From: MH13 sp040219355
Lineage (GTDB): Bacteria > Pseudomonadota > Alphaproteobacteria > Rhizobiales > MH13
Assembly: GCA_040219355.1 (NCBI GenBank)
Contig: JAVJSN010000013.1
Coordinates: forward strand, 45,267-109,266
Direction: 5' to 3'
DNA: 64,000 bases
Made by a program: the position numbers and the translations under genes
Shown: one piece after another, positions 35,026 through 43,710 of the stretch
Layout: every line of letters starts with the position of its first letter
Position numbering within the stretch: position 1 is the first letter of the stretch
The notes under the pieces: generated by a model
The model's database searches: none
What the model was told of the DNA's origin: nothing
What the model saw: only the letters and a program-made list of their open reading frames with translations

Positions 35026-36104
35026 CGGAGCGCTTTATCACCTATCGCGGAATGTTGAAGCGGTAAGGATGCCAACACGTCAGACGCGACGCGGGCTGTG
35101 TCGAGCCAACTTGGCAGCGTTTTGCCTGCTGATTGAGAGACCTTGGCCATTTGGGTGCGTTTGGCTGTATCGCTTAGAAGGTTCCTCAGCGCGTTTGCAA
35201 ACGGCCCCACTTCTTCCGGAGGCACCAAAAGCCCGGCGTCTTGTGGCACTGTGTCGGGTACGGCGCCGGTGCGGCAAGACACGATCGGTAGGCCGTGGGC
35301 CAGGGCTTCATCGAAGACGATGCCATAACCTTCGTAGCGCGTTGCCAGGGCAAAGACCGCAGCAGCCTGATAGAAATCGTTTAGCTTTTGCGACGATACG
35401 CGACCGGCCAGTCGCACGCGCCCAGTCAGCTCTAGTTTTTCATGGAGCACAGTTAGATCGGATGCATGGTCAGCGTCATAGGGTGAGCCGACGATCACGG
35501 CTTGCCACTTCAAGTCCACAATCTGCGCCAGTGCTTTCAACAGAATGTCATGCCCCTTGCGTGGGTGCTGGATACCGACCGAGAGGATCAAAGGAGGGTC
35601 AGCGGGCGTTGAAACGCCCGTAGGTTTGTCGGTGCCAGGGCGAGCTATGGAGATGCGTTCTGGGTCTACACCATACTCTTCCGTCAAGATGGTGGCTGTG
35701 TGTGGGCTTGGCACCAATACGTGCTGGGCGAGGGCGAGATTGTCTCTTTCGGTCCGGTAGAGATGCGCACGGCGATTTTCACTTAGTCCACTTTCACGTG
35801 CCAGCGGATGATGGATCATCGCGACAATAGGCGCGCGCACTTTTGCCAGACCCTCCGTCGTTATTGAGCCATAGACCAACCCATCGAGAATGAGCGGACG
35901 GTTTTGAGGCAGTTCACATAGCTGCTCGATGGCATCTGCCACGTCGTTCGGCGAAGGATCGGGAAAGGATGCGGCAAGTTGGATGTGGGCCACATCATGG
36001 CCAAGTGTTCGCAAACCTTCCAGCAAACGGCGCTCATAGATGTAACCACCGGTAAGCGTGTTGATGTCACCGGGAATGGCGAAGGCGGCAGGCGATAAAC
36101 TCAT
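35022..36104 (-). CDS. Glycosyltransferase family 4 (GT-B) protein
   Basis: 360 residues from the ATG at 36104; a longer frame would run into the upstream permease gene. GT-B fold with ILSVGIQHPRKGHDILLKAL at the start of the C-terminal domain and the donor-binding ATRYEGYGIVFDEALAHGLP, which holds the retaining E-x7-E motif. Likely transfers a sugar to a lipid or polysaccharide. It stands 10 bases after the fused ABC permease gene and overlaps the FkbM methyltransferase gene. Confidence 0.9.
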   Translation of the reverse strand: MSLSPAAFAIPGDINTLTGGYIYERRLLEGLRTLGHDVAHIQLAASFPDPSPNDVADAIEQLCELPQNRPLILDGLVYGSITTEGLAKVRAPIVAMIHHPLARESGLSENRRAHLYRTERDNLALAQHVLVPSPHTATILTEEYGVDPERISIARPGTDKPTGVSTPADPPLILSVGIQHPRKGHDILLKALAQIVDLKWQAVIVGSPYDADHASDLTVLHEKLELTGRVRLAGRVSSQKLNDFYQAAAVFALATRYEGYGIVFDEALAHGLPIVSCRTGAVPDTVPQDAGLLVPPEEVGPFANALRNLLSDTAKRTQMAKVSQSAGKTLPSWLDTARVASDVLASLPLQHSAIGDKALR

Positions 36105-36114
36105 CTTGGCTAGC

Positions 36115-37710
36115 TCACGCAAGTTGCTCAGGTGCATAGATACGCAGAACGCGCGCTTCAATGAGCCCAACTGCGGCGTAGCCGAGCGCCGATAGGCCTG
36201 CCACCAGAACAACAGCACTCCACAACAGGTCGTAGTCTGACAGAGAGGATGACAATGCCATCAAGCTGCCGATTCCGTTTCCGGTTGCAAGCCATTCAAC
36301 GACCGTGACTGCGAGCACGGCCGCAGGCACGCTCATGCGTGCTGCTGCAAAAAGGGCAGGCAGCATCGCCGGGATGCGCACCAGGACAAGCCTTTGGAAT
36401 GCGCTGGCGGCGTAGCTGTCGAGCACATCATTCACTTGGCCAGGTGCCTGTCGAAGCCCGTGCAAGCAAGCGACGAGCGTGGGGAAAAAGACCATGACGG
36501 CAACCAGAACAATGGTGCCGGTCGCACCGCGACCCAGAAGCAGTACGATCAGTGGAGCGGTTGTGACAATGGGCACCGAGCGCAGCGCAATCGCCAGCGG
36601 CATCACCGTGCCAGCCACTGCTGGAACCAGCACGAACAGCATGGCAAGCCCAGCGCCCGCAAAAAGGCCTGCCAAATACCCAGGCACCAAGAATGTCGTC
36701 GTTTCCCACAATGCATTCGTGAGTGTTGCGCGGTTTGCCGCCGCGTCACTGGCTGTGAAAAGCGCGTTTAACACGTCAACAGGGCCTTTTGCCAAAAACG
36801 GATTGAGGCCAAGCGCTGCAATGGTTCCCCACCAGAGAACCAGAATCACTCCGCCGACAAGTGTGAGATTGACAACGAGACGCGATAAAGATTGTCTGTT
36901 GGCCGCAGCAGAGCGGGGAGGGGCAAGGATGACCGGAGGGACATCACGCAGGACCCGTGCTGCGACCCATCCGATGGCGAGGTAGGCAATTGTGGCGACC
37001 GCGGTGGCAATCGTTGCAAGCGCCCATGTCATCTCAACATCGAGTGCGCGCATCGCCCGTATGGTCAGCACGCCCATGCCGCGCTCAGCGCCGGTGAACT
37101 CGCCGACCATTGCACCGAGAAAAGCTGCCGGTGCAGCGATCTGCAAACCAGCAAAAAGGTAAGGCAGCGACGCCATGGTGCGCACATGCAGCAGTTCCAT
37201 GATGCCAGAGCGCCCATAGCTGCGCACAAGGTCAAACCACGTGGATGGGACGGCCTTTAGCCCGACGAGCAGCGGAATTAGGGTTGTGTAGTAGGCCGCC
37301 AGAGCAGCCAACACGATCTGCGGCCCCTGACCAGGCCCAAAGAACACCCGCAGGATTGGGCCCGTTGCGACCAACGGCAGGCAGAACACCACAAGCGCCA
37401 CGCCGGTGACGATAGTCTGGCTGCGTGGCCACGCAAGCGCGATGGTAGCAAGCAGTACCGCCGCAAGATTGCCCAGAACGAAACCTGCTGTAGCGTTGGT
37501 CAGTGTTTCGACGAGCGCGCGGGTCATTAGGGCATAGTTTTGCACCAGATAGAGTACAACGTGGGAAGGCGCAGCCAGCACAAAACTATCGGTCAGAAGC
37601 TGGGCACTGATTTCCCAGCAAAGAACAACAAAGGCGATGCCAAGAGCCGTCGAGGGCCAGCAGCGTCGACGAATTGCGCTCTGATGAGGCACGGCGATGA
37701 CTGTTGTCAT
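36115..37710 (-). CDS. ABC transporter permease with two fused transmembrane domains (NitT/TauT type)
   Basis: 531 residues, about twice the usual length. Both halves contain a binding-protein-dependent permease domain. The first half (about 20-265) holds TMASLPYLFAGLQIAAPAAF and GMGVLTIRAM; the second (about 275-525) holds RIPAMLPALFAAARMSVPAAV and GNGIGSLM. A single gene thus supplies both membrane subunits. It overlaps the ATPase gene by 4 bases. By partner type (NMT1-like binding protein) the ligand could be a pyrimidine, sulfonate or vitamin; no riboswitch is visible upstream to decide. Confidence 0.9.
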   Translation of the reverse strand: MTTVIAVPHQSAIRRRCWPSTALGIAFVVLCWEISAQLLTDSFVLAAPSHVVLYLVQNYALMTRALVETLTNATAGFVLGNLAAVLLATIALAWPRSQTIVTGVALVVFCLPLVATGPILRVFFGPGQGPQIVLAALAAYYTTLIPLLVGLKAVPSTWFDLVRSYGRSGIMELLHVRTMASLPYLFAGLQIAAPAAFLGAMVGEFTGAERGMGVLTIRAMRALDVEMTWALATIATAVATIAYLAIGWVAARVLRDVPPVILAPPRSAAANRQSLSRLVVNLTLVGGVILVLWWGTIAALGLNPFLAKGPVDVLNALFTASDAAANRATLTNALWETTTFLVPGYLAGLFAGAGLAMLFVLVPAVAGTVMPLAIALRSVPIVTTAPLIVLLLGRGATGTIVLVAVMVFFPTLVACLHGLRQAPGQVNDVLDSYAASAFQRLVLVRIPAMLPALFAAARMSVPAAVLAVTVVEWLATGNGIGSLMALSSSLSDYDLLWSAVVLVAGLSALGYAAVGLIEARVLRIYAPEQLA

Positions 37711-38507
37711 TGTGCGGCCAGTGCTGGTCTGCTTTTGGCCATGCTGTCGGTGAGCGCTGAAAAAACCTGATCGGCGATCGCAGCGAACTCAGGTCGTCGT
37801 GCGTGGTCTGGTCGGCGTGGCCGGGTCAAATCGACGTCGATGTCGGCAACAATTTCAGCCGGACGCGGTGACAGCGCAATGATGCGATCAGAGAGCATGA
37901 TCGCCTCGTGGACCGAGTGGGTCACCAAAAGGGTGGTTGTTCCGCGCGCTTCCCATAGCCTAGGCAGATCTTGTGCCAGTTGGCGGCGGGTCAATTCATC
38001 AACCGCTCCAAAAGGTTCATCAAGCAACAACAGGCGCGGCTCGGTGGCAAGGGCGCGCGCGATGGCAGCCCGCTGGCGCATGCCGCCCGACAGTTCGGCG
38101 GGACGAGCATCGGCGAACCCGTCAAGTCCGACGAGCTCGACAAGCTGATCGATGTCTGTCTGTACGATGGGCCGCCGCGCCAGTGTGAGGGCTAGCTCTA
38201 TGTTGCCACGCACTGTGCGCCAGGGCAGCAGAGACGGGTCTTGAAAGGCCACTGAAAGCTGCGCTTTACGCAGCGTTTCCGCTGGCGGCGATCCACCGAT
38301 ATCGACAGACCCATCGCTTGGCTCTTCAAGACCCGCGACCATGCGGAGCAGCGTGGACTTTCCGCAACCCGATGGTCCAACGATCGCCGTCGTTTTACCA
38401 GCAGCAAACGTCACATCCAGCGGACTGACAGCGACCAGGCCATCTGGATAGGTTTTGGCAAGACGCGTGCATACAATGCCGGGCGGGGGAGTGCGATTAG
38501 GCGCCAT
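37707..38507 (-). CDS. ABC transporter ATP-binding protein (NitT/TauT/SsuB class)
   Basis: 266 residues from the ATG at 38507, which follows GAGG and overlaps the binding-protein stop by 11 bases. Walker A GPSGCGKSTLLRMVAG, signature LSGGMRQRAAIARALA, Walker B LLLLDEPFGAVDELTR and LLVTHSVHEAIMLSDRI define the subclass used for nitrate, taurine, sulfonate and thiamine-precursor importers. Confidence 0.92.
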   Translation of the reverse strand: MAPNRTPPPGIVCTRLAKTYPDGLVAVSPLDVTFAAGKTTAIVGPSGCGKSTLLRMVAGLEEPSDGSVDIGGSPPAETLRKAQLSVAFQDPSLLPWRTVRGNIELALTLARRPIVQTDIDQLVELVGLDGFADARPAELSGGMRQRAAIARALATEPRLLLLDEPFGAVDELTRRQLAQDLPRLWEARGTTTLLVTHSVHEAIMLSDRIIALSPRPAEIVADIDVDLTRPRRPDHARRPEFAAIADQVFSALTDSMAKSRPALAAQ

Positions 38508-39498
38508 AAACCTCTTCAAGGATAGAACGATCCCAAAGATCGGCGGTTACGGTGCGACCGAGCAGACCGAGCGTTTCAATGTTTTCCGCCACCGCTTCGT
38601 CGGTCCACCAGCCAAACCCATTGGCCTCTGTAAGGTCGGAAAACATCAGCGGCACTTGGCGTGCGGCTTGCAGTTTTTGCGTCTCTAGGTCGAGCCCGGC
38701 ATCGGGGAACATATCAAGTGTGAGTTGCGCTGCAGCATCGGTGTCGGCTTGATAGGTGTCCCAACCGCGCACTTCACCCGCCATCAGCTTGACCAGCTCT
38801 GAACGTCGATTGGCCAAGCTGTCTTCAGTCGCGATGTATGTCTGCGAATGAACCGCATAGCCGTGATCTGCCATCAACATAGTTTGGCTTTCGATGCCTT
38901 GAATGGCCATTGCCACCGGCAAGTCGGTTTCCCAACACAACAAGCACTCGACCTCGCCGACCAGCAGTGGCTGGGCGGAGTACTGGGTCGGGACGATTTC
39001 GATGCCGTTGATGTCGACGCCGTTGAGCGTGCAAAGGGCTTGAAGCACGGGTGTGTTGACAAGCGCCATGCCGATGCGCTTGCCCACCAGATCAGCAGGT
39101 TCGTTCACTGGATTGTCGGGCAGCGACGCCACAACGAACGGGTTCTTTTGCATGGCAACGCCAAGGATTTTGAAAGGTGCACCCTCTTCTACCGCTGCGG
39201 CGGTGTAATCGGCAGCTGATATGCCAACCAACGCCGTGCCGGCCACAACCGGCGGTTCTACAGGTGCGTTCGGTCCGCCAGGCAGAAGTGATACCTCTAG
39301 CCCGGCATCGGACCACCAGCCACGATCAAGCGCGATGTAACTGCCTGCAAATTGGGATGAATGGAGCCATGAAAGCTGAAGGCCGACGGATATTTGCGCA
39401 TGGGCCATGGGGATGGGGCGGCCAAATGCAGCCATGCCCAAACCGATGGTTCCTGTGCCAAGGAGCGTGCGTCGGGTGAGCGAAAAGCGGTTCGTCAT
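38497..39498 (-). CDS. ABC transporter substrate-binding protein (NMT1/THI5-like)
   Basis: 333 residues. The N-terminus carries a twin-arginine-like export signal (LTRRTLLGTG, ending AHA near residue 34). The mature part begins with ISVGLQLSWLHSSQFAGSYI, a typical NMT1/THI5-like start. It also has GKRIGMALVNTPVLQALC and LCWETDLPVAMAIQG. Known ligands of this class are HMP/thiamine precursors, riboflavin and sulfonates. First gene of a five-gene overlapping operon ending in a glycosyltransferase and a methyltransferase. Confidence 0.9.
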   Translation of the reverse strand: MTNRFSLTRRTLLGTGTIGLGMAAFGRPIPMAHAQISVGLQLSWLHSSQFAGSYIALDRGWWSDAGLEVSLLPGGPNAPVEPPVVAGTALVGISAADYTAAAVEEGAPFKILGVAMQKNPFVVASLPDNPVNEPADLVGKRIGMALVNTPVLQALCTLNGVDINGIEIVPTQYSAQPLLVGEVECLLCWETDLPVAMAIQGIESQTMLMADHGYAVHSQTYIATEDSLANRRSELVKLMAGEVRGWDTYQADTDAAAQLTLDMFPDAGLDLETQKLQAARQVPLMFSDLTEANGFGWWTDEAVAENIETLGLLGRTVTADLWDRSILEEVYGA

Positions 39499-39611
39499 GC
39501 AGATCTCCTGTGACTTCGGGAAGCTAGAAAGGTTGGTTTAGAAGGCAACACGCGAAAGCGCGTATGTGAAAGAAAATGCGCGAAATTGTGCTTTGATTGT
39601 GCATTAAGCGC

Positions 39612-40553
39612 CTAGTTGGCCTCGTGCGCGCGGCGCCAAAGCGCAAGAAAACCGGGCAAAACGGCCACAAGCAACACCAGCCCGAACGCAACGCTGGCCG
39701 CAAAGCCTTCGCTCGCTGAAGCGCCAGCAAGTGGAAGGAGAGCGGCGGCAGCACCCTCTCGCACGCCCCAGCCGCTTATCGTCAGCGGAATGAGCATGGT
39801 GAACAGAATGAGCGGTACAAGTGCCAAAACGATGATCGGCTGTAGTGTCACGCCAACAGCCTGAGCGCAGAACGCAAACGCGACCAGATTACAAAACGTG
39901 GTGCCAAAGCTGAGCGCAATCTGCCGCGCTAAGACGTCGCGCGAGGCCAGAGCCTTCACGAGCGACTGCCCCAATCCCCTGAGGCTAGCTCCAATACGCC
40001 CCGGGAGGCGTGTGGCCATAAAGAATACTAACGGCGAAAGCGTTCCGATAAGTATCACCAGGAGGACGGGGGGTGCCAACCAAACTGGCCACTGCAACCC
40101 ACCGGGTGCGAGAAGTGTCGCCAAGAATGCAAATGCCATAGTGACGAACATGGCGATCTGCCCCGCCAAGCGCTCGAAAATAACGGCCTGTCCAGAGCCC
40201 ATCAATCCGACCTGATCACGCGAGCGTACCGCCCGGGCTGCATCGCCGACGACACCGCCTGGCACCGCCTGATTGACCATCTGAGCAAGATAATACTCGC
40301 GCAATGCGTGCAGTTTCGGCAGCCTAATGCCCAATTGGGCTGCTGTGAGCTGCCAACGCATGGCTGAAAGCACCGTCTGGAGGGTGAGGGCCAAGAAGCT
40401 TGCCAAAAGCCAGATCGGTTCAGCAGTGGCCAAAATGCGAGCGGTTTCCGGGCCGTCGGCGATCTGCCAAAGAAGGGCCAGTAGCCCCAGCGTGGCCGCC
40501 ACCTGGCCTGCACGAACAAGGCGCGGCGGAAATGAAAGCGTTGCCGTTGTCAT
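39612..40553 (-). CDS. Flippase-like integral membrane protein (LPG synthase TM/UPF0104 family)
   Basis: 313 residues, around eight hydrophobic helices. Family landmarks are LREYYLAQMVNQAVPGGVVGDAARAVR (segments), FERLAGQIAMFV and PLTISGWGVREGAAAALLP. This is the membrane part of MprF/AglD-like proteins without the aminoacyl-transfer domain; such proteins are linked to lipid flipping or lipid-linked glycan transfer. It overlaps the upstream sulfatase-like gene by 4 bases. Confidence 0.87.
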   Translation of the reverse strand: MTTATLSFPPRLVRAGQVAATLGLLALLWQIADGPETARILATAEPIWLLASFLALTLQTVLSAMRWQLTAAQLGIRLPKLHALREYYLAQMVNQAVPGGVVGDAARAVRSRDQVGLMGSGQAVIFERLAGQIAMFVTMAFAFLATLLAPGGLQWPVWLAPPVLLVILIGTLSPLVFFMATRLPGRIGASLRGLGQSLVKALASRDVLARQIALSFGTTFCNLVAFAFCAQAVGVTLQPIIVLALVPLILFTMLIPLTISGWGVREGAAAALLPLAGASASEGFAASVAFGLVLLVAVLPGFLALWRRAHEAN

Positions 40554-42205
40554 GGCGCTTCATCTGTTATCTGAATTGAGGAAAATGTCTGAAGCAGCAG
40601 GTGCCGCATACGATCCATAGGCAGCGCTGGCGTGTTTTGTGGTGGAATCAAGCCGGGTGAAAAGCCAGCACTGGTTAGGCGTTGAACTAGGTGCTGCGGA
40701 CCGATGATATGAATCGGTACGTCGGGGCGTTCATCCAGTGCCACGAAACTTGCTGCCTGATGGTCGCCGACCACGATCAACAGCGGTGGCTCGGCTTTAT
40801 GGCGCGCGGCATATGCAAACACATTCCTCAAGGCATAATTGATGGCCAGGCGATATTGCGCGCGCACGCGATCTCTGTCGCGCCAAACCACATCGGGAGG
40901 GTCTCCGGAGGTCGCCATCGCATTAAAAACGCGTCCATCGTCGATGGAATCCCAATCAACCAGCTCAGGTACAGGCACCCAAGGTGCATGGGAGGATCCA
41001 AGAGCGACCTGCACAAACAGCCTTTCATCCCTTTCACTGCTGTCGCGCAGTATGCGGTCGAGCGCCGTCAACGTGAATTGATCCGGCATTGTTACCCAGT
41101 TGAAGCGCTCGCCTTGATAGCCAAGATCGCTTGCAGCCAAGATGGTATCGAAACCCATGAACTGCGATTCTGGCCAATCCAAGGTGATTTGCGGCATGAC
41201 CGCTGCTGTCTGAAACCCTGAACGCGCGGCGATGTGAAAAAGCGTTTCGCGCCCGCTTGCCAGCGCCGCCCCGTAGCTGGCTTGGCCGTCTATCCACAAG
41301 CCGTTGGCAAATGTTGCATGCGCCAACCAGCTTTGGCCGCCTTGCGTTGGTGAGGTGAGGAAACTGGATGCCATGGATAGGCCAAGCGCACCCAGTTCCG
41401 CCTGGGCGGTGAAAAGCGTCTCCCGGTGCAGATCGGCATAAAAGGGCGTATCAAAGCTTGTCCGACCATAGCTTTCGACAAACAGGATCATCACGTCGCG
41501 ATCGATGTGATCAAGAAGGGTATCGATCTGACCATACGGGTCGTTCGCTGCTGCCAAACGGAAGGCGCGAAGTTCGGCCAATGTGGTCCGCACCATCTCG
41601 ATGCGTTCGACACCAACGCGGGCTGTGAAGGCGGCGCCAGGTGGTTGAATTGGCAGGCTCCAATGCCGCATTGCATGGCCAACTTCGGCGATAGCCAAGC
41701 CAGTGAAAAACACAGTGCCGATGGCCGCCAGTCGAACCGTTGCACCTTTTAGAATGATCTGCGCCCAAATACCTGCGGCCCACCACAATATCGTTGCTAC
41801 GGCAATCACGGCGAGCAATGACCCGATCACGGCCAGCACAGCAAATACCGTACCTAGGCTTCCGGCCATAAGCTGAACCAACGACACCACCAGGGGGAGA
41901 TCAGCGACCGGATTGAAGCCTCGGTTGAGCGAAGTGAACATGACATAGTCGGCCGTTTTAAGCACTAGGATCAGCGTTAAAACAGCAACCAAAACGGCGC
42001 GGACAGGTTTACCAACGCGCCCGCTGCCGACGACCATCAAAGCCAACAGCACAGCGGGCAATTCCAGTGGCAAAACCAAAAGCGCCCCCCAGGTCATCGC
42101 CGCTGGATGGTTGGGCTGAATGAGCACAAGATGAAAAACCAGGCCCGCCAGAATCAAGCGGAGGATTTTGCCCAAGCTCTCCTGGTTCAAGAGCGCGCCC
42201 GCCAA
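40550..42205 (-). CDS. Membrane-anchored alkaline-phosphatase-superfamily enzyme (phosphoglycerol transferase/sulfatase-like)
   Basis: 551 residues if the TTG at 42205 is used; the start is uncertain because no ribosome-binding site stands out and the frame overlaps the previous gene by 19 bases. Five N-terminal membrane helices (about residues 12-190) are followed by a periplasmic catalytic domain. Metal-site features are DVMILFVESYGRTSF, a Ser/Thr nucleophile region TQGGQSWLAHATF, and the GDHQA near the C-terminus. The topology resembles OpgB and LtaS, which transfer phosphoglycerol from phosphatidylglycerol. It is flanked by a CDP-alcohol phosphatidyltransferase and a flippase-like protein, close to opgH-opgG. 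Confidence 0.83.
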   Translation of the reverse strand: MAGALLNQESLGKILRLILAGLVFHLVLIQPNHPAAMTWGALLVLPLELPAVLLALMVVGSGRVGKPVRAVLVAVLTLILVLKTADYVMFTSLNRGFNPVADLPLVVSLVQLMAGSLGTVFAVLAVIGSLLAVIAVATILWWAAGIWAQIILKGATVRLAAIGTVFFTGLAIAEVGHAMRHWSLPIQPPGAAFTARVGVERIEMVRTTLAELRAFRLAAANDPYGQIDTLLDHIDRDVMILFVESYGRTSFDTPFYADLHRETLFTAQAELGALGLSMASSFLTSPTQGGQSWLAHATFANGLWIDGQASYGAALASGRETLFHIAARSGFQTAAVMPQITLDWPESQFMGFDTILAASDLGYQGERFNWVTMPDQFTLTALDRILRDSSERDERLFVQVALGSSHAPWVPVPELVDWDSIDDGRVFNAMATSGDPPDVVWRDRDRVRAQYRLAINYALRNVFAYAARHKAEPPLLIVVGDHQAASFVALDERPDVPIHIIGPQHLVQRLTSAGFSPGLIPPQNTPALPMDRMRHLLLQTFSSIQITDEAP

Positions 42206-42948
42206 AGCCAGCGGATATCGTGGACAAACGACCAGGCCAGCGCGAGCGCCACAGCTATCACGACAAGATCAAGGTCGACCGGTGCCATGATGGGCAACTG
42301 AAGCGCGATGAGAACCGTGATCTGGACCACGCACATGGCCTTGCGAGTAAAGCGCTCAGGCAAAGGTTGGTTGAGCCATGGGAACACCAGATTTGCCGCT
42401 TTGAACATATAATAAGGTAGCCCAAGCAGCACCACAGCAAAGCCTGCGCTGCCGCCAATCACTGCATGCAGTGTTAGCACCAGAGCAAAGGCTGCATCGA
42501 CTTCTACATCGAAGCGTGCGCCGAAGGTTGAGGCGAGTTGCTGTCTTCTGGCGAGCCAGCCGTCAACACCATCAAGAACAAGTGCGATAGCAGCCAGAGT
42601 AAAAACCGCCCAAGATGGGCCCGCGCTCGATAAAAGAGCCCCAGCAAGGGTAGCGACAATTACCAGCCGGATGAGCGTTACGATGTTGCATAGCCCCAAC
42701 ACGTCGTGGGGGTAGGTGCGCAAAAGGGCAATGCTCGCCGTTCCGGCAGCCAACAGGTAAATGCAAATCGCGGCGGCAAAACCAAGCACGGCATGCTCGC
42801 CTACGCTGAACAAGCCGATGCTCAATGCGACGACCAGAATGCCACCTGTAAAAGCGGACATTGCAAAGCCAGCAAAAGGCGGACGTACGTCGCGGCGATA
42901 GAATGCATTGCGCGCGGTAGGCGCTTGATCTGGTTGCATGATACTCAT
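42187..42948 (-). CDS. CDP-alcohol phosphatidyltransferase family protein
   Basis: 253 residues from the ATG at 42948 (another ATG at 42939; ribosome-binding site weak). The complete family motif is present: DGVDGWLARRQQLASTFG followed by ARFDVEVD, carrying the four metal-binding Asp. Several membrane helices surround it. Members make phosphatidylglycerol phosphate, phosphatidylserine, phosphatidylinositol-type or other polar-head lipids. It is longer than PgsA and not in a housekeeping context, so it is probably a dedicated lipid for the adjacent phosphotransferase-like enzyme. Confidence 0.87.
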   Translation of the reverse strand: MSIMQPDQAPTARNAFYRRDVRPPFAGFAMSAFTGGILVVALSIGLFSVGEHAVLGFAAAICIYLLAAGTASIALLRTYPHDVLGLCNIVTLIRLVIVATLAGALLSSAGPSWAVFTLAAIALVLDGVDGWLARRQQLASTFGARFDVEVDAAFALVLTLHAVIGGSAGFAVVLLGLPYYMFKAANLVFPWLNQPLPERFTRKAMCVVQITVLIALQLPIMAPVDLDLVVIAVALALAWSFVHDIRWLWRARS

Positions 42949-43046
42949 ACCACGCAGATTATTCGCCGGCACAGGAAGTCAAGAGCAACGTTGCTTAACT
43001 GAAGCATGAGAACCCAATCCTAGCTACCCTTGTAGGAGATTGAAGA

Positions 43047-43604
43047 ATGGATACACCGACCACCGGCTATCGCAATGTGGCCCGACTTTTTCATTGGTCT
43101 GTGGCCATTTTGGTGCTGCTGATGATTCCAGCAGGTTTTCTTATGGTGCAGGAAGGGTTGGATCGGGCAACACAAAACACGTTGTTTATCTTTCACAAAA
43201 ATGTGGGCGTTTTGGTGCTCATTCTTGTGGTGGCACGGATAGTCTACCGTTTAGCGCGGCCGCCTGAGCCTTTTCCAAGCGTGATGCCAGCCATGCAGGA
43301 ACGCGCCGCGCACCTTACGCACCTTGCTCTGTATGGGCTTTTGTTCGTGATGCCGATCGCCGGGTACGTGCGTGTTCGTGCTGGGGGCTTTCCTATAGAA
43401 TCGCTCGATGCAATGGGCATTTCAGCCATGGTGCCGCGATCCGATGAACTGGCTGAATTTGCCAAGCTTGTCCACTATCTCGGCAGCTATGCGATTGCTG
43501 CATTTGTGGCGCTTCACATTGCTGCAGCGGCCTATCACGGTCTGGTCCGTCGCGATGGCATATTCACCCGGATGTGGCCACCGATAAAAAATCGGTCGAC
43601 TTAG
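43047..43604 (+). CDS. Cytochrome b561-family membrane protein
   Basis: 185 residues with four membrane helices and the histidines expected for two b hemes (LFHWS near 16, FIFHKN near 51, THLALYG near 93, KLVHYLGSY near 144, ALHIAAAAYH near 157). Such proteins carry electrons between quinols and periplasmic acceptors, superoxide, or other partners. It is transcribed away from the CDP-alcohol phosphatidyltransferase gene and towards opgH. Confidence 0.9.
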   Translation: MDTPTTGYRNVARLFHWSVAILVLLMIPAGFLMVQEGLDRATQNTLFIFHKNVGVLVLILVVARIVYRLARPPEPFPSVMPAMQERAAHLTHLALYGLLFVMPIAGYVRVRAGGFPIESLDAMGISAMVPRSDELAEFAKLVHYLGSYAIAAFVALHIAAAAYHGLVRRDGIFTRMWPPIKNRST

Positions 43605-43710
43605 CTATACTCTTGCCGTTTTTGTGCGCTGCAATACCTGTTCGTTGATCAAGACGCCATGACCATCGCGCGGACACTCAGCGCGTGGAACCACCCGGAG
43701 GCTTCCCCCC

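Noticed and set aside
39499..39611. Possible TPP or other riboswitch upstream of the NMT1-type importer
   Set aside because: No THI-box sequence (CTGAGA or the ACCTGAT-type segment) or other known riboswitch core was seen in this 113-base gap.
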